A stretch of 64,000 nucleotides of DNA, taken from positions 3,162,001 through 3,226,000 of the forward strand of contig NZ_CP064030.1 of the NCBI RefSeq assembly GCF_016865235.1, in the 5' to 3' direction. Below are positions 8,140 through 17,130 of the stretch, piece by piece. The notes beneath the pieces were generated by a model. It saw only the letters and a list, made by a program, of their open reading frames with translations, did not search any database and was not told the DNA's origin. Origin of the DNA: Dyella caseinilytica (GTDB taxonomy: Bacteria; Pseudomonadota; Gammaproteobacteria; Xanthomonadales; Rhodanobacteraceae). The stretch's first letter is position 1, and each line of letters begins with the position of its first letter. The translations under genes and the position numbers were made by a program.

Positions 8140-9210
8140 TTACCCAGGTGGCAGCCCACCCAGATAGAGCATGCTGCGTGTGGGCAACTGGTCCAGCAGC
8201 GCCTTCAAGGTTGGATCCGGAAAGCGTCGCTCGAACGGAATCGCCCATGCCAGGTCATCGGCGTTGAGCTTGACCGGCTCCTGCGCAATCCCTGCTCGCT
8301 CGGCGAAGAACGATGGATGCTTGATGCCGGCCACTGCCGTGCGTACCAGGCGGGCCAGCGCAGCGTCATGTTCGCCATACAGATCGACACCGTTTGCGTC
8401 AGCCAACTCAGCCATCGTCACCAACGGCGCGGCGGCAAACAAGTGGTAATGCAAGGCTCGCGCGCGGCGGGCCATTTCCAGCGGGAGCGTGCCATCCGAT
8501 GTGATCTGCGTGATGCCGATACGGGAACTGTCCACGCCCCAATCAAACAAATCTTTGCGGCCCGCGCCGATACCAGCAGCCATCACGGCCACCCCCGCCC
8601 AATAGCGGTGATTGTTTTTCGCGTCCGTATCTTTTGCCTTGGCTCCGCGGCGGTCGTAGTACTGCCTATTCAACACCGCGACATCCGCCAGCCAGCGACC
8701 CACGCGCTCACGTTGGGCGGCAGGTATCGACGACGCATCTCTCGTTTTCAACCAAGCGATGGCGAAAGATCCGAGCATCCAGCCCTGCACATAGGTGGAT
8801 TGGTTGGAGCTCATGGTGCCGGTGAGTGCACCCGTGCCGGCAAAACTGTCCAGCCACGTCGCCACACACGCCGCCAACGACACATCACCGGTTGCACGAT
8901 AGCGATCGGCCATGCGATCGACTGATTGCGCGGCATCGTGCCAAACCTTCACCGACTGCTCATACGCATGCAGCCTCGCCGGATCGACAATGGAATGCGC
9001 CGCATCACTGTAGTAATCCGACGTGGCAATGCCTTGCGGCAGCGAAGCGGGCTGGGCGCAGGTGTCAGCGGGCGACGAAGCATGCACCGCAACTGCGCCA
9101 TCCCATGGACTGCGAAGCGCATGTGCAGCATGCAAAGATGGGTTGCCCATCGACATCGCCACGACAGCGGCAATACACAACAAGCGCAAGCGCCAGGACA
9201 CCCTACCCAT
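8140..9210 (-). CDS. Alginate lyase family protein (PL5-like)
   Basis: A 356-residue secreted protein with a signal peptide (about residues 1-30). The motif NNHRYWAG (199-206) and the segment LPLEMARRARALHYH (242-256) match the catalytic Asn/His and Arg/Tyr regions of family PL5 mannuronate lyases (A1-III/AlgL). All expected residues appear present: Asn200, His201, Arg248/249 and Tyr255. It would cleave poly-mannuronate-type polymers by beta-elimination in the periplasm or outside the cell. No alginate synthesis genes are visible here, so the true polymer may differ. It starts 32 bases after a large membrane protein gene on the same strand and is probably co-transcribed with it. Confidence 0.85.
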   Translation of the reverse strand: MGRVSWRLRLLCIAAVVAMSMGNPSLHAAHALRSPWDGAVAVHASSPADTCAQPASLPQGIATSDYYSDAAHSIVDPARLHAYEQSVKVWHDAAQSVDRMADRYRATGDVSLAACVATWLDSFAGTGALTGTMSSNQSTYVQGWMLGSFAIAWLKTRDASSIPAAQRERVGRWLADVAVLNRQYYDRRGAKAKDTDAKNNHRYWAGVAVMAAGIGAGRKDLFDWGVDSSRIGITQITSDGTLPLEMARRARALHYHLFAAAPLVTMAELADANGVDLYGEHDAALARLVRTAVAGIKHPSFFAERAGIAQEPVKLNADDLAWAIPFERRFPDPTLKALLDQLPTRSMLYLGGLPPG

Positions 9211-9242
9211 TGCAAACTCCCAAGCGGAATCTTTCCGTTCGC

Positions 9243-11078
9243 TCAGGGTAACGTAGGGACTGCACGACTTAGATGAACACGGCCAAACGCGGCGATATCC
9301 GAAGCCTGTCTTACACGCGGATTGGCGATGTCGTCAATCGAAAGCATCCATGTCGCGTCAGCGTAGTGATGGGTCTCAGCAAGCTTAAGGTAAGGCGAGA
9401 GATAACCGGCCGCATCGCCACCACGCCAGTCGTAGACCATGTGCATATCTGTCACATAGGGAACCCAATGACCGTAATAGAAAGACGAAGGCGACGGCCC
9501 CATGGCAATCAAATCGTCTTTTACATGAGTGCGCATCCACTGCCCCATGACGACCAGATCGGGCATGACCTGACGGTCATTCGCAAACTCCCATGATCGC
9601 TTGATCATGCGGACATCCTGGAAGCAGGCCACCGCCAGCAAGATCGCCAGCACTGCGCCGCCGGCCTGATGCCAGCTCTTCCGTTCGGGTCTATCCGAGG
9701 CCCTTTTTGCCAGAACGACAGCCGCGCATGCCACGACAACACCGACCAGCGAGGTAACAAAATACTCGCTGATCTTGAAACCACCATACGAATACCCGCG
9801 CGCCATCATCAGCAGTTGTGCGAGTCCGAACGCAACCAACACACTCACAAGCAGCGCGCGTGTACGCGAGCCATCTGGCCGCGGTCCAAGATCGCGCCAC
9901 ACAATCCACAGAAAGGCGAGCGCCGCGACGGCAAGCGGCACGCCTGCATACATGTTCCCGACCTGATCCGACGCATTCGCGTGGCTGATGCCGAGCGTGG
10001 TCACATAATCGACGAACGTCGCTTTGGCTGCCCAGGGCAGCAACAGGCATGCGACCAACACTTCCAGCAACAACATGCCGGTTTCACGCAAAAACGATCG
10101 TATGCCGGACCCGGAAAATCCCTCACCAACCACCGAGAGGAATCGAATCAAGCCGACAAAAACCATCAGCTCTGAATAACCCGACATCAAGCAGCCCAGA
10201 AAGACCAGCGCGGCTATAAAGCTTGCACGCGTACGTTCAACAAGCCCCAAACCGACATAAGCCGTACCCGCAGCCAGTGTCATGCCATTGGCAAAATTGG
10301 AGTTGATTGCCACGAAGAGCAACGTGGGACAACCCAGTGCAAGCGCTGCAAGCGGCGCGAATGCCAACGACGAACTTTTTCCTGGACTCATCGGCACGAA
10401 TACCAGGACCGACAGACCTCCCAACAAGATGCCCGCCGTCTGCAAGCCGTTGTAGAAATACATGGGATCGGCACCCCACAGGCCGCTCAACCAGGCAAGA
10501 AAACCTTCGCCACCGGGGCGTGGCTGGATCGCTCCATCGCCGAAATAGCTGCGGGCAATGGTGAATATGGGATGGTCGGGACTGAAGTCAGGGGCACCGT
10601 AGAAAGCATGCCCGAGCATGTAGCGTGCGTTATTTACGAAAGTAAATGAATCCGCGTTGCGAGAGCCCTCGAACTGAATCACGCCCTTGAACAAAAGGGG
10701 CGCATTGAGCGCCACTGCCAATACAGCCATGACCAGGCCCAGCAGCGCAAGATCGCTACCATGCTTCTGTATAAGACTTTTCGCCTTATGCCGAACATCG
10801 CGAATCAACCAGCAAGCGACCAGCAACACGGCATAGCCTGCGCCCATGTAAAAGGTTGCCTGACCGATGGGAAACCAGACTTGCACTGCCCGGCAGACAA
10901 TCAATAGCACCGACAGACCGATGGCCGCCGCCATGCCAAAGGCGCGAAGACCTTCGCGATACCCCAGCCATACCGCAATGGGCCAGCCGATGGACAACGG
11001 CAATAGCAGGCCGGCCAGCCATGCGTACAAGAACTCCCCGACCATCCACGCCCTCAGCGACAGTGTCTTCGCAGGCAT
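9243..11078 (-). CDS. Large polytopic membrane protein of unknown function
   Basis: A 611-residue integral membrane protein with about a dozen hydrophobic segments, beginning at residues 10-35 and repeating to about residue 490, then a soluble C-terminal tail of roughly 110 residues. Charged loops such as FEGSRNADSFTFVNNARYM and FSPDHPIFTIARSYFGDG lie after the fourth segment, where GT-C-fold glycosyltransferases and mannosyl/arabinosyl-transferase-like proteins carry catalytic acidic loops. I infer, without proof, an envelope polysaccharide or lipid glycosylation role. It sits 32 bases upstream of the alginate-lyase-like gene, which supports a link to an exopolysaccharide. No signature strong enough to name a family was found. 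Confidence 0.75.
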   Translation of the reverse strand: MPAKTLSLRAWMVGEFLYAWLAGLLLPLSIGWPIAVWLGYREGLRAFGMAAAIGLSVLLIVCRAVQVWFPIGQATFYMGAGYAVLLVACWLIRDVRHKAKSLIQKHGSDLALLGLVMAVLAVALNAPLLFKGVIQFEGSRNADSFTFVNNARYMLGHAFYGAPDFSPDHPIFTIARSYFGDGAIQPRPGGEGFLAWLSGLWGADPMYFYNGLQTAGILLGGLSVLVFVPMSPGKSSSLAFAPLAALALGCPTLLFVAINSNFANGMTLAAGTAYVGLGLVERTRASFIAALVFLGCLMSGYSELMVFVGLIRFLSVVGEGFSGSGIRSFLRETGMLLLEVLVACLLLPWAAKATFVDYVTTLGISHANASDQVGNMYAGVPLAVAALAFLWIVWRDLGPRPDGSRTRALLVSVLVAFGLAQLLMMARGYSYGGFKISEYFVTSLVGVVVACAAVVLAKRASDRPERKSWHQAGGAVLAILLAVACFQDVRMIKRSWEFANDRQVMPDLVVMGQWMRTHVKDDLIAMGPSPSSFYYGHWVPYVTDMHMVYDWRGGDAAGYLSPYLKLAETHHYADATWMLSIDDIANPRVRQASDIAAFGRVHLSRAVPTLP

Positions 11079-11169
11079 TCTAAGGGATACGAAGTCATGA
11101 CACGCTCACTGCCATGCTCGCATCGGCTCTGATACCTTGCATACTTGTCCTGTTGACGAGGGGAAGTCC

Positions 11170-12105
11170 ATGCATCTGCGCCACCTTTCGGCCGCGCTGG
11201 CCATAACAATCAGCCTGCTGACGCTACCTGCCGCCGCTGATACAGCGAAGCCGACACCCACCGCCAAGGACCTTATCGCAAAGTCCAAGCCGGAGGAGTG
11301 GCGCACGCCTGATCCCGCCAATCTGCTCTACATGCAATTGCCACAAGGGCGTGTGGTGATCGAACTGGCGCCCGACTTCACGCCGCTGCATGCGGAAAAT
11401 ATCCGCACACTGGTGCGCGAGCATTACTTTGACGGGCTAGCGATCATTCGCGTGCAGGACAACTTCGTCACGCAGTGGGGCGATCCCAACGACGATGACA
11501 ATGGTGACAAAAGCAAAATCAAATCACTCGGCAGCGCTAAAGCGAAGCTTCCGCCCGAATACACGCGCACCATCGATCCCAAGCTGCCGTGGACACCATT
11601 GCCCGACGGCGATGTCTATGCGCCACAAGTAGGCTTCAGCGAAGGCTTTCCTGCCGCACGCGATCCAGCTACCGGACGCGAGTGGTTGACGCATTGTTAC
11701 GGCATGGTCGGCGTGGCGCGCGATATCCCGCCCGATAGCGGTAACGGTAACTCGCTTTATGCGGTGATCGGTCAGGCGCCGCGCGGGCTCGATCGCAATC
11801 TGGCCATTGCCGGTCGCGTGATCGAGGGCATGCCCTATCTGTCCGGGTTGCCGCGCGGCACCGCAGCACTGGGTTTCTACACGCAATCATCGCAACGCGT
11901 GCCGATCACCTCGGTGCGCCTGGCTGCCGACCTACCGCCCGCTGAACGTGAAAACATCCAGGTACTGCGCACCGACAGCCCGACCTTTGCCGCCATCATC
12001 GAAGCCAAGCGCAACCGCCGCGATGCGTTCTACACGCTGCCTGCAGGCAAGATTGATCTGTGCAATATCGATATCCCGGTGCGTACACTGGATATCAAGC
12101 ATTAA
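11170..12105 (+). CDS. Exported cyclophilin-type peptidyl-prolyl isomerase
   Basis: A 311-residue protein with a signal peptide (residues 1-24, ending LPAAAD) and a cyclophilin domain starting near residue 45 (LYMQLPQGRVVIELAPDFTPLHAENIRTLVREHYFDGLAIIRV). It would catalyse cis-trans isomerisation of prolyl bonds in the periplasm. It is longer than the 160-190 residues of ordinary bacterial cyclophilins because of insertions after VTQWGDPNDDDNG and a C-terminal extension. The start at 11170 is chosen because GAGGGGAAG lies just upstream and the signal peptide begins there. An in-frame TTG 33 bases earlier would add a non-signal-like tail. Confidence 0.88.
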   Translation: MHLRHLSAALAITISLLTLPAAADTAKPTPTAKDLIAKSKPEEWRTPDPANLLYMQLPQGRVVIELAPDFTPLHAENIRTLVREHYFDGLAIIRVQDNFVTQWGDPNDDDNGDKSKIKSLGSAKAKLPPEYTRTIDPKLPWTPLPDGDVYAPQVGFSEGFPAARDPATGREWLTHCYGMVGVARDIPPDSGNGNSLYAVIGQAPRGLDRNLAIAGRVIEGMPYLSGLPRGTAALGFYTQSSQRVPITSVRLAADLPPAERENIQVLRTDSPTFAAIIEAKRNRRDAFYTLPAGKIDLCNIDIPVRTLDIKH

Positions 12106-12243
12106 TCCATGATGAGCAAAGATGTGAGTGTCGGATGAATAGCTTATGAGTAAATAAATCCCGAATACACGAATATTTCGCCCGTTATGTAGTTAGGTGG
12201 AGTCGGCCGTTTGACAGCCGGCTGAAGCGAAAGGCAAGGAGCA

Positions 12244-14358
12244 ATGAAGCGCAGCTATAAAATACTTGCCTGGATTGCGGGCATTTTGCTGATACTGGTG
12301 ATAGCGCTGGTGTTGCTGGTTGCGCTATTCGACTGGAATCGGCTCAAGCCCACGATTAATGATCAGGTAAGTACGGCTATTGGCCGTCCCTTTGCGATTC
12401 AGGGCGACCTGACAGCTGCGTGGCAACGTGAGCCTTCCGAGCCAGGATGGCGCAGCTGGATTCCCTGGCCAACATTTACCGCACGTGATGTGCGCATTGA
12501 CAATCCGCCGTGGACTAAACAGCCTCAGTTTGCACAACTCGATGCCTTGCTGATCCGCGTGTCACCACTGCCGTTGCTGCTTCACCACGTGTATGTACCA
12601 TCGGTGCAGTTGGTCGATCCGCAGATCGATCTTGAACGCGACGCTCAGGGCCAAGCCAACTGGTTGTTCACCCTGCCGCAGAGTTCGTCGCCATCGCACT
12701 GGCGCGTCGACATGGGAGCCATCGGTTTCGATAAGGGGCAGATCACGCTGGACGACGCCAAGACCCGGCTCGATCTGCACGTCACCATCACTCCGCTGCA
12801 ACAAGCGATCCCGTACGACCAGATCGTGACGCAGGCCACCAGCGATGCGCGCGCCGACGTCGGGCACGATATCGGCAAGACCGTCGACGCCAACAAGACC
12901 AAGCCGGATGCATCGGTCAATGCCAGCCGCACCAGCTATCAATTCGCGTGGACGGTGAACGGCCATTATCAAGGCACGTTGGTCAACGGCACCGGCAAGA
13001 CCGGTGCGGTACTGGCGCTGCAGCAAACTGATCAACCCTTCCCAGTGCAGGCGCGCATGCATATCGGCGACAGCAAGATCGCCCTGGTCGGCACACTTAC
13101 CGATCCTGTCCATGTAGGCGCATTGGATCTGCGCGTATGGTTCGCCGGCACCAGTATGGACAAGCTGTATCCCATCATCGGCATTGCCTTGCCCGAAACG
13201 CCGCCTTATGCCACCGAAGGCCATCTTTCTGCCGAACTGCATGTGCATGGCAGCCGTTTCAGCTATCGCGATTTCCGCGGTCGCGTCGGCGGCAGTGACT
13301 TGGGCGGCAACACGGAAGTCGTCACTGGCGGCAACCGCCTCAAACTCACCGCTGACCTGCATTCACAGCAACTGCGCTTTGTGGATCTTGCGCCTTTGAT
13401 CGGCGCTGACAGTCAGGCCCAAAAGCAGCAGCGCGGCGACGCGACCAAGCAACCTGCCGACAAAGTATTGCCTGTCGAACCCTTCCGCACTGATCGCCTG
13501 CGCTCGCTGGACGCGGATGTAACGTTCGAGGCCGCCCACATTGAACATCCCAGCGCTGTGCCGATCAGTGCATTGCGCACCCACGCGATACTGGACAACG
13601 GTCTTCTGCAACTCGACCCGCTACACATTGACGCAGCGGGCGGCACGATAGATAGCCGCATCCGGGTCGATAGCCGCACACAACTCATGTACACCGCAGC
13701 GGATCTGCACGCACGCCATCTTCAGCTCAAGCAACTGTTCCCCGACTTCCAGCCGATGAGCACCAGCTTCGGTGAAATCAATGGCGACGCCACCTTCAAT
13801 ACCCACGGCAATTCTGTCGCCGCGATGCTCGGCGACGCCAACGGCGAAGTGAAGTCGCTGATGAATGACGGCGCGATCAGCAAGACCTTGCTCGAAACGG
13901 CCGGCCTCAATGTCGCCAACATAGTGATCGGCAAGCTGTTCGGCGACAAGACCGTGCAGATCAATTGTGCTGCCGCCGATCTGGTTGGTACGAATGGACT
14001 ATTCACCAGCAAACTGTTTGTGTTCGATACCAGTGATGCCATCATCAATGTCGACGGCACCATCAACTTCGCCAGCGAACAGCTGAATCTGAATGTCACA
14101 CCCCATACGAAGGGCATCCGCATCTTCTCGCTACGCTCGCCGCTGTATGTGAAAGGCACATTCAAGAATCCCGATGTGGGTGTGCATGCCGCTCCCTTGC
14201 TGCTGCGTGGCGGCGGTGCCATCGCGTTAGGCGTACTCGCACCACCGGCAGCGTTGCTGGCGTTGATTGCCCCCAGCCATAGCGATCATGCCAACACCTG
14301 CCAGCAAGTATTGACGGATCTTCGCAGCGGCAAGCTGCCGGTGGCTGGCAAAAAGTAA
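12244..14358 (+). CDS. AsmA-family protein
   Basis: A 704-residue protein anchored by one N-terminal membrane segment (about residues 8-29), followed by FDWNRLKPTINDQVSTAIGRPFAIQGDL, the typical AsmA opening. The C-terminal part (about 450-640) has the AsmA repeat-type beta pattern (AGGTIDSRIRVDSRTQLMYTAADLHARHLQL, FGEINGDATFNTHGNSVAAMLGDANG). AsmA-like proteins are inner-membrane-anchored periplasmic bridges thought to move phospholipid toward the outer membrane (family knowledge). GCAAGGAGCA supplies a ribosome site right before the ATG. It ends 61 bases before a DMT permease on the same strand. Confidence 0.9.
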   Translation: MKRSYKILAWIAGILLILVIALVLLVALFDWNRLKPTINDQVSTAIGRPFAIQGDLTAAWQREPSEPGWRSWIPWPTFTARDVRIDNPPWTKQPQFAQLDALLIRVSPLPLLLHHVYVPSVQLVDPQIDLERDAQGQANWLFTLPQSSSPSHWRVDMGAIGFDKGQITLDDAKTRLDLHVTITPLQQAIPYDQIVTQATSDARADVGHDIGKTVDANKTKPDASVNASRTSYQFAWTVNGHYQGTLVNGTGKTGAVLALQQTDQPFPVQARMHIGDSKIALVGTLTDPVHVGALDLRVWFAGTSMDKLYPIIGIALPETPPYATEGHLSAELHVHGSRFSYRDFRGRVGGSDLGGNTEVVTGGNRLKLTADLHSQQLRFVDLAPLIGADSQAQKQQRGDATKQPADKVLPVEPFRTDRLRSLDADVTFEAAHIEHPSAVPISALRTHAILDNGLLQLDPLHIDAAGGTIDSRIRVDSRTQLMYTAADLHARHLQLKQLFPDFQPMSTSFGEINGDATFNTHGNSVAAMLGDANGEVKSLMNDGAISKTLLETAGLNVANIVIGKLFGDKTVQINCAAADLVGTNGLFTSKLFVFDTSDAIINVDGTINFASEQLNLNVTPHTKGIRIFSLRSPLYVKGTFKNPDVGVHAAPLLLRGGGAIALGVLAPPAALLALIAPSHSDHANTCQQVLTDLRSGKLPVAGKK

Positions 14359-14419
14359 CCCGCGGGACGACGGGCTTTGTCGCTAGAATGACCGCCCGCT
14401 CCCACTGCTTCCAGTACCC

Positions 14420-15346
14420 ATGCAGTCCGTCGACAAAGCCCGCCTGCAGATCCACTTTTGCGTGCTGCTCTGGGGCTTTACCGCCATCCTCGGCAAGCTG
14501 ATCACCCTGCCTGCCCTGTCGCTGGTGTGGTGGCGCATGCTGCTGGTGACCGGTGCCTTGTTGCTGATGCCTCGCGTATGGCGCGGCTTGCGCGCCATGA
14601 CCATGCGCTTGCGCCTGGCTTATGCGGGCATTGGTGTGCTGGTGTCCTTGCACTGGCTTACCTTCTACGCGGCGATCAAGCTGGCCAACGCTTCTGTGGG
14701 CGCCACCTGCATCGCGCTCGGGCCTGCATTTCTCACGGTCATCGAACCGTGGCTCACGCGCCGACGCTTTGACGTACGCGAAGTGTTGGTGGCGTTGGCC
14801 GTCGTGCCGGGCGTGGTCATGGTCGCCGGCGGCGTGCCGGGACATATGCGCCTTGGTATTGCCGTAGGCGTACTGTCGGCCTTGTTTGTGGCTTTGTTCG
14901 GCGCCCTCAACAAACGCCTGGTCGAACATGGAGATCCACTCACCGTGACCTGCATCGAGCTCGGCACAGGTACCCTCTTCCTCACCGCACTTGCTCCGCT
15001 GTTGCCCCACACGGGCCCCACTTACCCGTTGCCCGGTGCGCATGACACGCTGCTGCTACTGCTGCTGGCCTTTGGCTGCACACTGCTGCCGTTTACGTTG
15101 GTTCTGGTCGCCTTGCGCCACGTCAGTGCTTTTGCGACACAGATGATTACCAACCTGGAACCCGTCTACGCCATCGTGCTCGCCGTGCTGTTGCTGGGCG
15201 AGCAACGCCAGCTCGATAACTGGTTCTACCTCGGCGTGGCCGTGATACTTACTGCGGTATTTGCGCACCCGTTGCTGCACCGGAAAGATCAGACACCGAT
15301 CCAACCGGAATTGCTGGGGACGGCCGAGAGCCACAATCTGGACTGA
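14420..15346 (+). CDS. EamA/DMT-family permease
   Basis: A 308-residue inner-membrane protein with about ten hydrophobic segments arranged as two EamA repeats (about residues 10-140 and 150-290). The first repeat has LCWGFTAILGKL-like residues and the second ends with EPVYAIVLAVLLLGEQ, a common signature of RhaT/EamA exporters. Substrate unknown; drug or metabolite export is the family norm. It follows the AsmA-family gene by 61 bases and may be read from the same transcript. Confidence 0.88.
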   Translation: MQSVDKARLQIHFCVLLWGFTAILGKLITLPALSLVWWRMLLVTGALLLMPRVWRGLRAMTMRLRLAYAGIGVLVSLHWLTFYAAIKLANASVGATCIALGPAFLTVIEPWLTRRRFDVREVLVALAVVPGVVMVAGGVPGHMRLGIAVGVLSALFVALFGALNKRLVEHGDPLTVTCIELGTGTLFLTALAPLLPHTGPTYPLPGAHDTLLLLLLAFGCTLLPFTLVLVALRHVSAFATQMITNLEPVYAIVLAVLLLGEQRQLDNWFYLGVAVILTAVFAHPLLHRKDQTPIQPELLGTAESHNLD

Positions 15347-15423
15347 AGCGTTACCCTGCCAGCAGAAATGTTCTTATCCATGCTGCGCAGGCGGCATGAT
15401 GCCCAGAAGACTGGCCGGGTAGA

Positions 15424-16317
15424 TCAGAGTGCGCCTATGTGATCGCGCAGAAAATCGATGAATACCCGCACTTTCGCAGGCGGCTGCGGATCGGGATAAA
15501 CCGCGTAAATGCCACCCTCGGGCAGGCGATACTGCGCCAGCAATACCTGCAAACGGCCCGTTTGGATGTCGTCCCGCACGAGGTAATCGGGCAACACGGA
15601 TACGCCCGCGCCGGCAAGCACCAGCGCACGAATGGCTGCCGCATTATTGGCTTGCATTACCTGTCGCATACGCACCACACGGCGCTGGCTGCCGCGCGTG
15701 AACGTCCAGCGCAAGGGTGTAGGCAATGGCGACATGGCAATCCATCCATGCGTAACGAGATCCTCCGGCCGACGCGGCGCACCGTGCTCGGCAAGATAGG
15801 CGGGAGCAGCCATCACCAGTTGGCGGCAACTTCCCAGACGCATGGCGCGCAGACTGGAATCGCGCAGCCAGCCAATGCGGATGGCCAGATCGAAGCGCTC
15901 GGCGATCAGGTCGTTGATCTGGTCATCGATCACCAGATCCACTTGTAAAGATGGATGCAGACGCTGAAACGCAGCCAGTGCCGGAGCGATCACTGCCGTG
16001 CCGTAATCCGTCGAAGTAGTCAGGCGTAGCGTGCCGGTAGGCTTACTGCGCTGATGCCCGATGCGCTCGATCGCCGTTTGCGCCTGTTCCAGCAATTGCA
16101 CGCAATCGGCATGAAACGCCACACCTGCTTCGGTCATCGCCATACGCCGGGTGCTGCGCACGAGCAAGGTGACGCCAAGCTCACGTTCCAACTGCAGCAG
16201 GTGCTGGCTGACCATGGCCTTGGTCATACCCAGCTGGGCCGCTGCAGCAGTGAATGAGCCGGCGCGCACTAACGCCACGAATACGGCCAGTCGATTGAGA
16301 TTTACGTCGCGTTTCAT
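15424..16317 (-). CDS. LysR-family transcriptional regulator
   Basis: A 297-residue protein with an N-terminal winged helix-turn-helix (residues 5-63, FVALVRAGSFTAAAAQLGMTKAMVSQHLLQLERELGVTLLVRSTRRMAMTEAG) and a LysR substrate-binding domain (about 90-295). It is divergent from the NAD(P)-binding protein gene at 16431 and presumably controls it. An inverted repeat in the shared intergenic region is a candidate binding site. Confidence 0.93.
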   Translation of the reverse strand: MKRDVNLNRLAVFVALVRAGSFTAAAAQLGMTKAMVSQHLLQLERELGVTLLVRSTRRMAMTEAGVAFHADCVQLLEQAQTAIERIGHQRSKPTGTLRLTTSTDYGTAVIAPALAAFQRLHPSLQVDLVIDDQINDLIAERFDLAIRIGWLRDSSLRAMRLGSCRQLVMAAPAYLAEHGAPRRPEDLVTHGWIAMSPLPTPLRWTFTRGSQRRVVRMRQVMQANNAAAIRALVLAGAGVSVLPDYLVRDDIQTGRLQVLLAQYRLPEGGIYAVYPDPQPPAKVRVFIDFLRDHIGAL

Positions 16318-16328
16318 TCCTGGATGAT

Positions 16329-16353
16329 TGTCAACTTTTTATTGACAGTCAAT
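16329..16353. promoter_or_regulatory. Inverted repeats, likely LysR operator
   Basis: Two overlapping dyads lie between the divergent LysR and NAD(P)-binding genes. TGTCAA (16329-16334) and TTGACA (16342-16347) are separated by 7 bases, and ATTGAC-A-GTCAAT (16341-16353) is a perfect repeat sharing the central TTGAC. LysR proteins usually bind such dyads close to their own start, here 12 bases upstream. Confidence 0.6.
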
Positions 16354-16430
16354 TCCGTATGAGTACGTTTATCGAACCAATAAATGCGCGCATGCTTTGC
16401 GCCATCGCCCTTCCCTCACGGAGATTTTCC

Positions 16431-17075
16431 ATGAAACTGGTTCTGTTCGGCGCCACCGGCCATATCGGCCACGCCATCCTCGAAGAAGCGCTTGCCCGCG
16501 GTTACGACGTCACCGCCGTGGTGCGCGACGCCAGCCGCCTGAAGCAACAGCACGACAGGCTGCACGTGGTGGTCGGCACGGTAGAGCAGCCGACAACCTG
16601 GCTGGCTCATGCCAAACATGCCAACGCAGTGATCGCCAGCATTTCCGCACGCCGCGACGGCAACAGCGACACGCTGCCGGACGCCGCGCGTACGCTGCTC
16701 GATACGCTGAACGAGGGCACCCAGCCCAAGCGCCTGCTGTGGGTTGGCGGAGCGGGCAGCCTGGAAGTCGCACCGGGCGTGCTCGTGATCGACGACCCGC
16801 ATTTCCCGGAGGCTTGGAAGGCAGAAGCGCAGTCCATGGTGCGTGCCCTGGAGGTGTTTCGTGCCAGCAAGGCCGACGTCGATTGGACCTTCGTCAGCCC
16901 TCCCGCGTTGATCGAAGATGGCTCACGCACTGGCAAGTACCGTGTGGGTGGCGATCAGCTGCTGGTCGATGCCAACGGTGTCAGCCACATCAGCGTGCCC
17001 GACTATGCGGCGGCGCTGCTTGACCAGCTCGACAAGAAAGAAGCATTCAAACGGCGCATCACCGTGGCGTACTGA
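16431..17075 (+). CDS. NAD(P)H-binding SDR/NmrA-like protein
   Basis: A 214-residue protein opening with a Rossmann dinucleotide motif (MKLVLFGATGHIGHAILEEA; GxTGxxG at residues 7-12), then AVVRDASRL, and late in the chain FVSPPALIEDG followed by GKYRVGGDQLL, as in the NAD(P)-binding SDR_a5/YwnB-like family. The start at 16431 has GGAG 9 bases upstream and begins exactly at the Rossmann strand; a longer in-frame start at 16359 would add an implausible tail. Probable oxidoreductase or redox-sensing function; substrate unknown. Divergent from a LysR regulator. Confidence 0.88.
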   Translation: MKLVLFGATGHIGHAILEEALARGYDVTAVVRDASRLKQQHDRLHVVVGTVEQPTTWLAHAKHANAVIASISARRDGNSDTLPDAARTLLDTLNEGTQPKRLLWVGGAGSLEVAPGVLVIDDPHFPEAWKAEAQSMVRALEVFRASKADVDWTFVSPPALIEDGSRTGKYRVGGDQLLVDANGVSHISVPDYAAALLDQLDKKEAFKRRITVAY

Positions 17076-17130
17076 GGCATCGTTACGGCGGGCTGGGGTC
17101 TATACTGATCTGCCCAGCTCGCCGACCGCC

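Noticed and set aside
16918..17130. An upstream in-frame extension of rlmJ
   Set aside because: It overlaps the NAD(P)-binding protein gene in another frame, and RlmJ's conserved N-terminus begins at 17131.
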